This document shows, piece by piece, positions 23,485-38,053 of a stretch of DNA of 64,000 bases; position 1 is the first letter of the stretch; the number at the start of each line of letters is the position of its first letter. The stretch is from contig CP034977.1 in the NCBI GenBank assembly GCA_004026145.2, positions 4,200,984-4,264,983 on the forward strand, given 5' to 3'. The notes under the pieces were generated by a model, which was not told where the DNA came from, did not search any database, and was given only the letters and a program-made list of their open reading frames with translations. The translations under genes were made by a program, and so were the position numbers. This DNA is from Takifugu bimaculatus (taxonomy: Eukaryota > Chordata > Actinopteri > Tetraodontiformes > Tetraodontidae).

Positions 23485-24521
23485 GCCGCTTGAGTTTTTA
23501 TGGCAAAAACGTGCCGAATATTGGCAACAATCATCCCGCTTGGTCTATATTTCTTTCTTTTTTTGTTTTCTTTAATATTAATAAGGATACAATGTTATGC
23601 AGAGGTGTACTTATAACAATTTCATAGACAAATGAGTGTGATTACACTGTCCAATGTTCCAGGTTTTTCCCTGAGGAATTTATATGAATAAATGAATAAT
23701 GTGATTGCTCATGTGACTTTAATTTTAGCAAGCAGTGAAGATGTAAAAAATGATTATAGACAGTTTTGAAATAAATGTTTACCTGCTGTTCTTTTCTGCT
23801 TGGTGATCTGCTAACCAACTGGGTTACTCTGTAGTAGCAAGACTGCACGATATTGAGTGGATAATACGTAAAGAAAATATGGCAACAAAGTGACATTCGG
23901 TATTATTGAATGGATTTGAAGTCCTGTGATTGCAACTCTAAGTTGAATTTAAACAATTTATTTAGTTATAGATGTATAACAATAACGGTGTGAATGTGTT
24001 GAGTTTAGGAACAATTGGCTGAAATATAAGTAGATATAATTTATTTTATTGTGTGGATCTCAATTATTTCTGTCCAGATATTTAATACTTTTCTTTCAAT
24101 TTTGCTGAGATAACTGATGAATATAAATCAGTTTCAGCTAATAATCAGTTAATCATCTTTCCCCAGATATTTAGTAAATCTTAATTACTTTTATTCAGAT
24201 AACTAGTAAACATAAATCAATTTTCCTTGTGAAAGTGATTTGTGTTTGCTTAATATTTCCTGGGTATATAACTCATCATTTTGGCTACTATTAATAAATC
24301 CAACACATTTTAACTATTGCATTCATTAACCTGCACTTGTTTTAGTTTAAATGTAGATAATTTACTCAATACTTTTTACTAAAAGTTGCAGTTATTAAAA
24401 TCTACTCAATTATATTATGTGTCACTTTGTTGCCATAACTTTTTTAAGTAATCATTGGTCACAATTTTTAGAGTGTATTTAATGTTTTGTAATTACCCCT
24501 TTCAGATTTATCACTTTCACC

Positions 24522-26625
24522 ATGTCCACCAAACCTACCCAAGAGGCTTACAAGCGTTTGGTCAAAGGCTTGACTCAGCTGGACTTCAAAGATTACTATG
24601 TTCCTAGTGAGCTGGCTCTGGTTGGTGATGCCTTCCCTTTGGCAATCAACAGCCAAGGCCAAGTCCTAATGGCTGCCTCCACCTATGGCCTTGGAAGGAT
24701 AGTGGTCCTGGGTCATGAGGCCTGCTTGTCCGAATTTCCCAGTCTGGTAGAGAATGCGGTGAATTGGCTTAGAGGAGATGGATCTGCCAACCTGTCTGTT
24801 GCAGTCCACCAAAATATTAAAGCGGCTGCTGACGAGCTCTGCCAATACAAGTTTACTGTGAAAGTTGTCGGGGGGTTTAGGAGTGATCTGGGGGTTGGTG
24901 TTTATGTGACAGATGCCTACAGCGTAGCAGCAGATCAGAAATCCCTGGTGACATTCATGAAGTCCGGAGGAGGAATCTTGATTGGGGGGCAGGCCTGGCA
25001 TTGGTCTTCTAAAAACCCTGGGGTGGAGCCGTTGCTTAATTTTGATGGGAACAAGGTGTCTGGAGTAGCAGGGATCTACTTTACTGAGAAATTCAGAAAA
25101 ATGGAAACTCTGTCCATCTCCCCAGAGGTCCCATACTCCTGGATGTCTCTGAAGTGAGTGTATCACACATCTGAAGCCTTTAATCAGAAAATCTCTCATT
25201 TTGCTGAAAAGTATCGCCTGCAGTTTTCCTTTTATCAGTGTCAATTCTTTTTTAAGATTTCTGTTGATCTAAACTGGTGGATATGCTCTCAACGTCTGTT
25301 GAATTTGATCTCGTACAGACCGGCCAGGGACTTCAACGATGACCTGAATTTCTTGCTCAAAGGGGTTAAAGAGCTTGATGTTGGTTCACCATCAACATTT
25401 TCTGAGATTCTTCCTCACGGCTCACTGGCCTTTCCCATTGGAACCACCGAGGACGGACGGCCATTTCTGGCAGGAGCCTACTATGGCCTGGGAAGAGTCC
25501 TCGTTATTTCTCACGAAGGATGTCTTAGCAATCAGGTACAGTTAATATTCGAAATTACATGAAATAATTATTAAGTTCTAGATATTCACTTCAACACAAT
25601 CATATTTTATTGGGAAATACCGTAAACATCAGTAGTCTTTTATATATTTGATGTGATTCTATTAATGTGATTTACAAACTGCTGCCTTCCTGCTTTTAAT
25701 CAAAGAACCTGTCCACCTTCTGGAGCAACGCCATCCGCTGGCTGGATCAAGGCCGGAATGGAGTCGTAGGCGTTGTGGAAAAACGCGCAGTCCCGGTTCT
25801 CAGCAAGTCAGGGTTTACGTGCGAGTACACAGACTTCCGAAAAGACCTGAGTGTTTATATGGGAATGGCATACAGTGATGCTCATGCAAAGGAGATCCAA
25901 GACTTTGTTGCTGAGGGAGGAGGCCTAGTGATTGGTGGACATGCCTGGTACTGGTCATACGGCGGAGGAAATGTAATGACAGAATTTCCAGGTATGACAA
26001 TGCAAGTTCATTTTGGGAATCAAATTCACCACAATCCATAGGCTCAAACTTCTTTTGGGGAAACGTCTTTCCAGGAAACAAGATCCTGAACAAAATGGGC
26101 CTGAGTCTTCTTGGCGATACAATTGATGGGGGCATTTACAAGGTCCCTGAATCCAGCCAAGCCATTGTGGACAACTACCATTTCCGCCACATGTTATCCC
26201 AGTTTGCTGGTCACGTCTTGGAGGAAAAGGCACTCAGCCAGAGCCAGACAGAGTCTTTTCAAAAGCTGAGCAGCCACTGCGCCAACTTCTTGCAAATGAG
26301 AGCTTATGGCTGCTCGTCCTATATGCAGGTTTTGCTCGCACTCTATGACCTCATTGTGAAGGCAGGCGTGCCGCAGGTAGGTCGCCGAGCTAAAGCAGCC
26401 CAACGACAGGCTGCCGTTCAGAACGGTGACTGTAGTCATTGTGGTTGTAGGTGTCTGAAAGCAACCCGGTGAAGAGTCCCAAAGACCGCCTCCTTCTGTT
26501 CATGGGCTCAGAAATGTACAAGGCCTTCCCTGATCCTGATGTTCTCCTGCCCCACCTCATCAAGGACATCCCAACCTTACCAGTGGTCAACAGCCAGAGA
26601 ATCAAGATTAATGTGGACACAGCAG
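24522..26625 (+). CDS. TCAF copy 6, truncated to coding exons 1-5 (open)
   Basis: Exons are 24522-25153, 25319-25535, 25706-25991, 26075-26376 and 26451-26625, all open with standard borders. The 5' untranslated stretch between acceptor and ATG lacks one A (TTATCACTTTC), leaving 16 rather than 17 nt. That would break the in-frame joining possible in most other units. Exon 1 has FRKME and exon 5 has RLLLF. The unit is of the long class. Confidence 0.83.
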
Positions 26626-26630
26626 GTGAG

Positions 26631-27370
26631 ATTACACCCCAGGCACGCTGATAACCCTAACCCTGGTTAACCCTAACACTAACCCTAATCCTGGTTAACC
26701 CTAACCCTGGTTAACCCTAACCCTCACTTAAAGACATTACACCCCAGGCACGCTGATAACCCTAACCCTGGTTAACACTAACCCTAACCCTGGTTAACCC
26801 TAACCCTGGTTAACCCTAACCCTCACTTAAAGACATTACACCCCGGTCACGCTGATAACACTAACCCTGGTTAACCCTAACCCTGGTTAACCCTAACCCT
26901 CACTTAAAGACATTACACCCCAGGCACGCTGATAACCCTAACCCTGGTTAACCCTAACACTAACCCTAACCCTGGTTAACCCTAACCCTGGTTAACCCTA
27001 ACTTAAAGACATTACACCCCAGTCACGCTGATAACCCTAACCCTGGTTAACCCTAAACCTGGTTAACCCTAACCCTCACTTAAAGACATTACACCCCCGG
27101 CACGCTGATAACCCTAACCCTGGTTAACCCTAAACCTGGTTAACCCTAACCCTCACTTAAAGACATTACACCCCAGGCACGCTGATAACCCTAACCCTGG
27201 TTGACCCTAACACTAACCCTAACCCTGGTTAACCCTAACCCTGGTTAACCCTAACCCTCACTTAAAGACATTACACCCCAGTCACGCTGATAACACTAAC
27301 CCTGGTTAACCCTAACCCTGGTTAACCCTAACCCTAACTTAAAGACATTACACCCCAGTCACGCTGATAA
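26631..27370. repeat. Minisatellite block of unit 6 (longest)
   Basis: It contains the extra CACTAACCCTAATCCTGG module shared with units 2 and 10, and an extra GGTTAACCCTAACCCT unit near 27240. Confidence 0.93.
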
Positions 27371-28410
27371 GCCGCTTGAGTTTTTATGGCAAAAACGTGC
27401 CGAATATTGGCAACAATCATCCCGCTTTGGTCTATATTTCTTTCTTTTTTGGTTTTCTTTAATATTAATAAGGATACAATGTTATGCAGAGGTGTACTTA
27501 TAACAATTTCATAGACAAATGAGTGTGATTACACTGTCCAATGTTCCAGGTTTTTCCCTGAGGAATTTATATGAATAAATGAATAATGTGATTGCTCATG
27601 TGACTTTAATTTTAGCAAGCAGTGAAGATGTAAAAAATGATTATAGACAGTTTTGAAATAAATGTTTACCTGCTGTTCTTTTCTGCTTGGTGATCTGCTA
27701 ACCAACTGGGTTACTCTGTAGTAGCAAGACTGCACGATATTGAGTGGATAATACGTAAAGAAAATATGGCAACAAAGTGACATTCGGTATTATTGAATGG
27801 ATTTGAAGTCCTGTGATTGCAACTCTAAGTTGAATTTAAACAATTTATTTAGTTATAGATGTATAACAATAACGGTGTGAATGTGTTGAGTTTAGGAACA
27901 ATTGGCTGAAATATAAGTAGATATAATTTATTTTATTGTGTGGATCTCAATTATTTCTGTCCAGATATTTAATACTTTTCTTTCAATTTTGCTGAGATAA
28001 CTGATGAATATAAATCAGTTTCAGCTAAATAATCAGTTAATCATCTTTCCCCAGATATTTAGTAAATCTTAATTACTTTTATTCAGATAACTAGTAAACA
28101 TAAATCAATTTTCCTTGTGAAAGTGATTTGTGTTTGCTTAATATTTCCTGGGTATATAACTCATCATTTTGGCTACTATTAATAAATCCAACACATTTTA
28201 ACTATTGCATTCATTAACCTGCACTTGTTTTAGTTTAAATGTAGATAATTTACTCAATACTTTTTACTAAAAGTTGCAGTTATTAAAATCTACTCAATTA
28301 TATTATGTGTCACTTTGTTGCCATAACTTTTTTAAGTAATCATTGGTCACAATTTTTAGAGTGTATTTAATGTTTTGTAATTACCCCTTTCAGATTTATC
28401 AACTTTCACC

Positions 28411-30516
28411 ATGTCCACCAAACCTACCCAAGAGGCTTACAAGCGTTTGGTCAAGGCTTGACTCAGCTGGACTTCAAAGATTACTATGTTCCTAGTGAGC
28501 TGGCTCTGGTTGGTGATGCCTTCCCTTTGGCAATCAACAGCCAAGGCCAAGTCCTAATGGCTGCCTCCACCTATGGCCTTGGAAGGATAGTGGTCCTGGG
28601 TCATGAGGCCTGCTTGTCCGAATTTCCCAGTCTGGTAGAGAATGCGGTGAATTGGCTTAGAGGAGATGGATCTGCCAACCTGTCTGTTGCAGTCCACCAA
28701 AATATTAAAGCGGCTGCTGACGAGCTCTGCCAATACAAGTTTACTGTGAAAGTTGTCGGGGGGTTTAGGAGTGATCTGGGGGTTGGTGTTTATGTGACAG
28801 ATGCCTACAGCGTAGCAGCAGATCAGAAATCCCTGGTGACATTCATGAAGTCCGGAGGAGGAATCTTGATTGGGGGGCAGGCCTGGCATTGGTCTTCTAA
28901 AAACCCTGGGGTGGAGCCGTTGCTTAATTTTGATGGGAACAAGGTGTCTGGAGTAGCAGGGATCTACTTTACTGAGAAATTCAGAAAATGGAAACTCTGT
29001 CCATCTCCCCAGAGGTCCCATACTCCTGGATGTCTCTGAAGTGAGTGTATCACACATCTGAAGCCTTAATCAGAAAATCTCTCATTTTGCTGAAAAGTAT
29101 CGCCTGCAGTTTTCCTTTTATCAGTGTCAATTCTTTTTTAAGATTTCTGTTGATCTAAACTGGTGGATATGCTCTCAACGTCTGTTGAATTTGATCTCGT
29201 ACAGACCGGCCAGGGACTTCAACGATGACCTGAATTTCTTGCTCAAAGGGGTTAAAGAGCTTGATGTTGGTTCACCATCAACATTTTCTGAGATTCTTCC
29301 TCACGGCTCACTGGCCTTTCCCATTGGAACCACCGAGGACGGACGGCCATTTCTGGCAGGAGCCTACTATGGCCTGGGAAGAGTCCTCGTTATTTCTCAC
29401 GAAGGATGTCTTAGCAATCAGGTACAGTTAATATTCGAAATTACATGAAATAATTATTAAGTTCTAGATATTCACTTCAACACAATCATATTTTATTGGG
29501 AAATACCGTAAACATCAGTAGTCTTTTATATATTTGATGTGATTCTATTAATGTGATTTACAAACTGCTGCCTTCCTGCTTTTAATCAAAGAAACCTGTC
29601 CACCTTCTGGAGCAACGCCATCCGCTGGCTGGATCAAGGCCGGAATGGAGTCGTAGGCGTTGTGGAAAAACGCGCAGTCCCGGTTCTCAGCAAGTCAGGG
29701 TTTACGTGCGAGTACACAGACTTCCGAAAAGACCTGAGTGTTTATATGGGAATGGCATACAGTGATGCTCATGCAAAGGAGATCCAAGACTTTGTTGCTG
29801 AGGGAGGAGGCCTAGTGATTGGTGGACATGCCTGGTACTGGTCATACGGCGGAGGAAATGTAATGACAGAATTTCCAGGTATGACAATGCAAGTTCATTT
29901 TGGGAATCAAATTCACCACAATCCATAGGCTCAAACTTCTTTTGGGGAAACGTCTTTCCAGGAAACAAGATCCTGAACAAAATGGGCCTGAGTCTTCTTG
30001 GCGATACAATTGATGGGGGCATTTACAAGGTCCCTGAATCCAGCCAAGCCATTGTGGACAACTACCATTTCCGCCACATGTTATCCCAGTTTGCTGGTCA
30101 CGTCTTGGAGGAAAAGGCACTCAGCCAGAGCCAGACAGAGTCTTTTCAAAAGCTGAGCAGCACCTGCGCCAACTTCTTGCAAATGAGAGCTTATGGCTGC
30201 TCGTCCTATATGCAGGTTTTGCTCGCACTCTATGACCTCATTGTGAAGGCAGGCGTGCCGCAGGTAGGTCGCCGAGCTAAAGCAGCCCAACGACAGGCTG
30301 CCGTTCAGAACGGTGGACTGTAGTCATTGTGGTTGTAGGTGTCTGAAAGCAACCCCGGTGAAGAGTCCCAAAGACCCGCCTTCCTTCTGTTCATGGGCTC
30401 AGAAATGTACAAGGCCTTCCCTGATCCTGATGTTCTCCTGCCCCACCTCATCAAGGACATCCCAACCTTACCAGTGGTCAACAGCCAGAGAATCAAGATT
30501 AATGTGGACACAGCAG
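28411..30516 (+). pseudogene. TCAF copy 7, truncated; several frameshifts
   Basis: Exons are 28411-29040, 29205-29421, 29592-29878, 29962-30263 and 30339-30516. Exon 1 lacks one A at GTCAAGGC near 28454 and one at CAGAAAATGG near 28983. Exon 3 starts with an extra A (CAAAGAAACC). Exon 5 has three added bases, so its frame is lost and regained (SNPGEESQRPAFLLF). Exon 4 has AGCACCTGC for AGCCACTGC. All these changes are next to homopolymers. Confidence 0.78.
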
Positions 30517-30521
30517 GTGAG

Positions 30522-31140
30522 ATTACACCCCAGGCACGCTGATAACCCTAACCCTGGTTAACACTAACCCTAACCCTGGCTAACCCTAACCCTGGTTAAC
30601 CCTAACCCTCACTTAAAGACATTACACCCCGGTCACGCTGATAACACTAACCCTGGTCAACCCTAACCCTGGTTAACCCTAACCCTCACTTAAAGACATT
30701 ACACCCCAGGCACGCTGATAACCCTAACCCTGGTTACCTAACACTAACCCTAACCCTGGTTAACCCTAACCCTGGTTAACCCTAACTTAAAGACATTACA
30801 CCCCAGTCACGCTGATAACCCCTAACCCTGGTTAACCCTAAACCTGGTTAACCCTAACCCTCACTTAAAGACATTACACCCCAGGCACGCTGATAACCCT
30901 AACCCTGGTTAACCCTAACCTGGTTAACCCTAACCCTCACTTAAAGACATTACACCCCAGGCACGCTGATAACCCTAACCCTGGTTGACCCCTAACACTA
31001 ACCCTAACCCTGGTTAACCCTAACCCTCACTTTAAAGACATTACACCCCAGTCACGCTGATAACACTAACCCTGGTTAACCCTAACCCTGGTTAACCCTA
31101 ACCCTAACTTAAAGACATTACACCCCAGTCACGCTGATAA
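30522..31140. repeat. Minisatellite block of unit 7
   Basis: Standard module order with several one-base indels, for example GGTTACCTAAC and CACTTTAAAG. Confidence 0.92.
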
Positions 31141-32180
31141 GCCGCTTGAGTTTTTATGGCAAAAACGTGCCGAATATTGGCAACAATCATCCCGCTTTGG
31201 TCTATATTTCTTTCTTTTTTTGTTTTCTTTAATATTAATAAGGATACAATGTTATGCAGAGGTGTACTTATAACAATTTCATAGACAAATGAGTGTGATT
31301 ACACTGTCCAATGTTCCAGGTTTTTCCCTGAGGAATTTATATGAATAAATGAATAATGTGATTGCTCATGTGACTTTAATTTTAGCAAGCAGTGAAGATG
31401 TAAAAAATGATTATAGACAGTTTTGAAATAAATGTTTACCTGCTGTTCTTTTCTGCTTGGTGATCTGCTAACCAACTGGGTTACTCTGTAGTAGCAAGAC
31501 TGCACGATATTGAGTGGATAATACGTAAAGAAAATATGGCAACAAAGTGACATTCGGTATTATTGAATGGATTTGAAGTCCTGTGATTGCAACTCTAAGT
31601 TGAATTTAAACAATTTATTTAGTTATAGATGTATAACAATAACGGTGTGAATGTGTTGAGTTTAGGAACAATTGGCTGAAATATAAGTAGATATAATTTA
31701 TTTTATTGTGTGGATCTCAATTATTTCTGTCCAGATATTTAATACTTTTCTTTCAATTTTGCTGAGATAACTGATGAATATAAATCAGTTTCAGCTAAAT
31801 AATCAGTTAATCATCTTTCCCCAGATATTTAGTAAATCTTAATTACTTTTATTCAGATAACTAGTAAACATAAATCAATTTTCCTTGTGAAAGTGATTTG
31901 TGTTTGCTTAATATTTCCTGGGTATATAACTCATCATTTTGGCTACTATTAATAAATCCAACACATTTTAACTATTGCATTCATTAACCTGCACTTGTTT
32001 TAGTTTAAATGTAGATAATTTACTCAATACTTTTTACTAAAAGTTGCAGTTATTAAAATCTACTCAATTATATTATGTGTCACTTTGTTGCCATAACTTT
32101 TTTAAGTAATCATTGGTCACAATTTTTAGAGTGTATTTAATGTTTTGTAATTACCCCTTTCAGATTTATCAACTTTCACC

Positions 32181-34280
32181 ATGTCCACCAAACCTACCCA
32201 AGAGGCTTACAAGCGTTTGGTCAAAGGCTTGACTCAGCTGGACTTCAAAGATTACTATGTTCCTAGTGAGCTGGCTCTGGTTGGTGATGCCTTCCCTTTG
32301 GCAATCAACAGCCAAGGCCAAGTCCTAATGGCTGCCTCCACCTATGGCCTTGGAAGGATAGTGGTCCTGGGTCATGAGGCCTGCTTGTCCGAATTTCCCA
32401 GTCTGGTAGAGAATGCGGTGAATTGGCTTAGAGGAGATGGATCTGCCAACCTGTCTGTTGCAGTCCACCAAAATATTAAAGCGGCTGCTGACGAGCTCTG
32501 CCAATACAAGTTTACTGTGAAAGTTGTCGGGGGGTTTAGGAGTGATCTGGGGGTTGGTGTTTATGTGACAGATGCCTACAGCGTAGCAGCAGATCAGAAA
32601 TCCCTGGTGACATTCATGAAGTCCGGAGGAGGAATCTTGATTGGGGGCAGGCCTGGCATTGGTCTTCTAAAAACCCTGGGGTGGAGCCGTTGCTTAATTT
32701 TGATGGGAACAAGGTGTCTGGAGTAGCAGGGATCTACTTTACTGAGAAATTCAGTGAAATGGAAACTCTGTCCATCTCCCCAGAGGTCCCATACTCCTGG
32801 ATGTCTCTGAAGTGAGTGTATCACACATCTGAAGCCTTTAATCAGAAAATCTCTCATTTTGCTGAAAAGTATCGCCTGCAGTTTTCCTTTTATCAGTGTC
32901 AATTCTTTTTTAAGATTTCTGTTGATCTAAACTGGTGGATATGCTCTCAACGTCTGTTGAATTTGATCTCGTACAGACCGGCCAGGGACTTCAACGATGA
33001 CCTGAATTTCTTGCTCAAAGGGGTTAAAGAGCTTGATGTTGGTTCACCATCAACATTTTCTGAGATTCTTCCTCACGGCTCACTGGCCTTTCCCATTGGA
33101 ACCACCGAGGACGGACGGCCATTTCTGGCAGGAGCCTACTATGGCCTGGGAAGAGTCCTCGTTATTTCTCACGAAGGATGTCTTAGCAATCAGGTACAGT
33201 TAATATTCGAAATTACATGAAATAATTATTAAGTTCTAGATATTCACTTCAACACAATCATATTTTATTGGGAAATACCGTAAACATCAGTAGTCTTTTA
33301 TATATTTGATGTGATTCTATTAATGTGATTTACAAACTGCTGCCTTCCTGCTTTTAATCAAAGAACCTGTCCACCTTCTGGAGCAACGCCATCCGCTGGC
33401 TGGATCAAGGCCGGAATGGAGTCGTAGGCGTTGTGGAAAACGCGCAGTCCCGGTTCTCAGCAAGTCAGGGTTTACGTGCGAGTACACAGACTTCCGAAAA
33501 GACCTGAGTGTTTATATGGGAATGGCATACAGTGATGCTCATGCAAAGGAGATCCAAGACTTTGTTGCTGAGGGAGGAGGCCTAGTGATTGGTGGACATG
33601 CCTGGTACTGGTCATACGGCGGAGGAAATGTAATGACAGAATTTCCAGGTATGACAATGCAAGTTCATTTTGGGAATCAAATTCACCACAATCCATAGGC
33701 TCAAACTTCTTTTGGGGAAACGTCTTTCCAGGAAACAAGATCCTGAACAAAATGGGCCTGAGTCTTCTTGGCGATACAATTGATGGGGGCATTTACAAGG
33801 TCCCTGAATCCAGCCAAGCCATTGTGGACAACTACCATTTCCGCCACATGTTATCCCAGTTTGCTGGTCACGTCTTGGAGGAAAAGGCACTCAGCCAGAG
33901 CCAGACAGAGTCTTTTCAAAAGCTGAGCAGCCACTGCGCCAACTTCTTGCAAATGAGAGCTTATGGCTGCTCGTCCTATATGCAGGTTTTGCTCGCACTC
34001 TATGACCTCATTGTGAAGGCAGGCGTGCCGCAGGTAGGTCGCCGAGCTAAAGCAGCCCAACGACAGGCTGCCGTTCAGAACGGTGACTGTAGTCATTGTG
34101 GTTGTAGGTGTCTGAAAGCAACCCGGTGAAGAGTCCCAAAGACCGCCTCCTTCTGTTCATGGGCTCAGAAATGTACAAGGCCTTCCCTGATCCTGATGTT
34201 CTCCTGCCCCACCTCATCAAGGACATCCCAACCTTACCAGTGGTCACAGCCAGAGAATCAGATTAATGTGGACACAGCAG
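32181..34280 (+). pseudogene. TCAF copy 8, truncated; frameshifts in exons 1, 3 and 5
   Basis: Exons are 32181-32811, 32977-33193, 33364-33648, 33732-34033 and 34108-34280. One G is missing from the G6 run in exon 1 (TTGGGGGCAGG, near 32643), which ends the frame early at about residue 181. Exon 3 lacks an A (GGAAAACGCG), and exon 5 lacks two A residues (GGTCACAGCC and ATCAGATT). The FSEME variant is present beyond the shift, as in copies 1, 4 and 11. Confidence 0.78.
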
Positions 34281-34285
34281 GTGAG

Positions 34286-34904
34286 ATTACACCCCATGGC
34301 AACGGCTGATACCCTAACCCTGGTTAACACTAACCCTAACCCTGGCTAACCCTAACCCTGGTTAACCCTAACCCTCACTTAAAGACATTACACCCGGTCA
34401 CGCTGATAACACTAACCCTGGTCAACCCTAACCCCCTGGTTAACCCTAACCCTCACTTAAAGACATTACACCCCAGGCACGCTGATAACCCTAACCCTGG
34501 TTAACCCTAACACTAACCCTAACCCTGGTTAACCCAACCCTGGTTAACCCTAACGTAAAGACATTACACCCCAGTCACGCTATAACCCTAACCCTGGTTA
34601 ACCCTAAACCTGGTTAACCCTAACCCTCACTTAAAGACATTACACCCAGGCACGCTGATAACCCTAACCCTGGTTAACCCTAAACCTGGTTAACCCTAAC
34701 CCTCACTTAAAGACATTACACCCCAGGCACGCTGATAACCCTAACCCTGGTTGACCCTAACACTAACCCTAACCCTGGTTAACCCTAACCCTCACTTAAA
34801 GACATTACACCCCAGTCACGCTGATAACACTAACCCTGGTTAACCCTAACCCTGGTTAACCCTAACCCTAACTTAAAGACATTACACCCCAGTCACGCTG
34901 ATAA
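34286..34904. repeat. Minisatellite block of unit 8
   Basis: Standard module order with frequent single-base differences (CCCCATGGCAACGGC, CTAACGTAAAG). Confidence 0.92.
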
Positions 34905-35944
34905 GCCGCTTGAGTTTTTATGGCAAAAACGTGCCGAATATTGGCAACAATCATCCCGCTTTGGTCTATATTTCTTTCTTTTTTTGTTTTCTTTAATATT
35001 AATAAGGATACAATGTTATGCAGAGGTGTACTTATAACAATTTCATAGACAAATGAGTGTGATTACACTGTCCAATGTTCCAGGTTTTTCCCTGAGGAAT
35101 TTATATGAATAAATGAATAATGTGATTGCTCATGTGACTTTAATTTTAGCAAGCAGTGAAGATGTAAAAAATGATTATAGACAGTTTTGAAATAAATGTT
35201 TACCTGCTGTTCTTTTCTGCTTGGTGATCTGCTAACCAACTGGGTTACTCTGTAGTAGCAAGACTGCACGATATTGAGTGGATAATACGTAAAGAAAATA
35301 TGGCAACAAAGTGACATTCGGTATTATTGAATGGATTTGAAGTCCTGTGATTGCAACTCTAAGTTGAATTTAAACAATTTATTTAGTTATAGATGTATAA
35401 CAATAACGGTGTGAATGTGTTGAGTTTAGGAACAATTGGCTGAAATATAAGTAGATATAATTTATTTTATTGTGTGGATCTCAATTATTTCTGTCCAGAT
35501 ATTTAATACTTTTCTTTCAATTTTGCTGAGATAACTGATGAATATAAATCAGTTTCAGCTAAATAATCAGTTAATCATCTTTCCCCAGATATTTAGTAAA
35601 TCTTAATTACTTTTATTCAGATAACTAGTAAACATAAATCAATTTTCCTTGTGAAAGTGATTTGTGTTTGCTTAATATTTCCTGGGTATATAACTCATCA
35701 TTTTGGCTACTATTAATAAATCCAACACATTTTAACTATTGCATTCATTAACCTGCACTTGTTTTAGTTTAAATGTAGATAATTTACTCAATACTTTTTA
35801 CTAAAAGTTGCAGTTATTAAAATCTACTCAATTATATTATGTGTCACTTTGTTGCCATAACTTTTTTAAGTAATCATTGGTCACAATTTTTAGAGTGTAT
35901 TTAATGTTTTGTAATTACCCCTTTCAGATTTATCAACTTTCACC

Positions 35945-38048
35945 ATGTCCACCAAACCTACCCAAGAGGCTTACAAGCGTTTGGTCAAAGGCTTGACTCA
36001 GCTGGACTTCAAAGATTACTATGTTCCTAGTGAGCTGGCTCTGGTTGGTGATGCCTTCCCTTTGGCAATCAACAGCCAAGGCCAAGTCCTAATGGCTGCC
36101 TCCACCTATGGCCTTGGAAGGATAGTGGTCCTGGGTCATGAGGCCTGCTTGTCCGAATTTCCCAGTCTGGTAGAGAATGCGGTGAATTGGCTTAGAGGAG
36201 ATGGATCTGCCAACCTGTCTGTTGCAGTCCACCAAAATATTAAAGCGGCTGCTGACGAGCTCTGCCAATACAAGTTTACTGTGAAAGTTGTCGGGGGGTT
36301 TAGGAGTGATCTGGGGGTTGGTGTTTATGTGACAGATGCCTACAGCGTAGCAGCAGATCAGAAATCCCTGGTGACATTCATGAAGTCCGGAGGAGGAATC
36401 TTGATTGGGGGGCAGGCCTGGCATTGGTCTTCTAAAAACCCTGGGGTGGAGCCGTTGCTTAATTTTGATGGGAACAAGGTGTCTGGAGTAGCAGGGATCT
36501 ACTTTACTGAGAAATTCAGAAAAATGGAAACTCTGTCCATCTCCCCAGAGGTCCCATACTCCTGGATGTCTCTGAAGTGAGTGTATCACACATCTGAAGC
36601 CTTTAATCAGAAAATCTCTCATTTTGCTGAAAAGTATCGCCTGCAGTTTTCCTTTTATCAGTGTCAATTCTTTTTTAAGATTTCTGTTGATCTAAACTGG
36701 TGGATATGCTCTCAACGTCTGTTGAATTTGATCTCGTACAGACCGGCCAGGGACTTCAACGATGACCTGAATTTCTTGCTCAAAGGGGTTAAAGAGCTTG
36801 ATGTTGGTTCACCATCAACATTTTCTGAGATTCTTCCTCACGGCTCACTGGCCTTTCCCATTGGAACCACCGAGGACGGACGGCCATTTCTGGCAGGAGC
36901 CTACTATGGCCTGGGAAGAGTCCTCGTTATTTCTCACGAAGGATGTCTTAGCAATCAGGTACAGTTAATATTCGAAATTACATGAAATAATTATTAAGTT
37001 CTAGATATTCACTTCAACACAATCATATTTTATTGGGAAATACCGTAAACATCAGTAGTCTTTTATATATTTGATGTGATTCTATTAATGTGATTTACAA
37101 ACTGCTGCCTTCCTGCTTTTAATCAAAGAACCTGTCCACCTTCTGGAGCAACGCCATCCGCTGGCTGGATCAAGGCCGGAATGGAGTCGTAGGCGTTGTG
37201 GAAAAACGCGCAGTCCCGGTTCTCAGCAAGTCAGGGTTTACGTGCGAGTACACAGACTTCCGAAAAGACCTGAGTGTTTATATGGGAATGGCATACAGTG
37301 ATGCTCATGCAAAGGAGATCCAAGACTTTGTTGCTGAGGGAGGAGGCCTAGTGATTGGTGGACATGCCTGGTACTGGTCATACGGCGGAGGAAATGTAAT
37401 GACAGAATTTCCAGGTATGACAATGCAAGTTCATTTTGGGAATCAAATTCACCACAATCCATAGGCTCAAACTTCTTTTGGGGAAACGTCTTTCCAGGAA
37501 ACAAGATCCTGAACAAAATGGGCCTGAGTCTTCTTGGCGATACAATTGATGGGGGCATTTACAAGGTCCCTGAATCCAGCCAAGCCATTGTGGACAACTA
37601 CCATTTCCGCCACATGTTATCCCAGTTTGCTGGTCACGTCTTGGAGGAAAAGGCACTCAGCCAGAGCCAGACAGAGTCTTTTCAAAAGCTGAGCAGCCAC
37701 TGCGCCAACTTCTTGCAAATGAGAGCTTATGGCTGCTCGTCCTATATGCAGGTTTTGCTCGCACTCTATGACCTCATTGTGAAGGCAGGCGTGCCGCAGG
37801 TAGGTCGCCGAGCTAAAGCAGCCCAACGACAGGCTGCCGTTCAGAACGGTGACTGTAGTCATTGTGGTTGTAGGTGTCTGAAAGCAACCCGGTGAAGAGT
37901 CCCAAAGACCGCTTCCTTCTGTTCATGGGCTCAGAAATGTACAAGGCCTTCCCTGATCCTGATGTTCTCCTGCCCCACCTCATCAAGGACATCCCAACCT
38001 TACCAGTGGTCAACAGCCAGAGAATCAAGATTAATGTGGACACAGCAG
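35945..38048 (+). CDS. TCAF copy 9, truncated to coding exons 1-5 (open)
   Basis: Exons are 35945-36576, 36742-36958, 37129-37414, 37498-37799 and 37874-38048, all open and of standard length. Exon 1 has FRKME and exon 5 has RFLLF. The RFLLF variant and the shortened minisatellite are shared with copy 5, four units upstream. Confidence 0.83.
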
Positions 38049-38053
38049 GTGAG

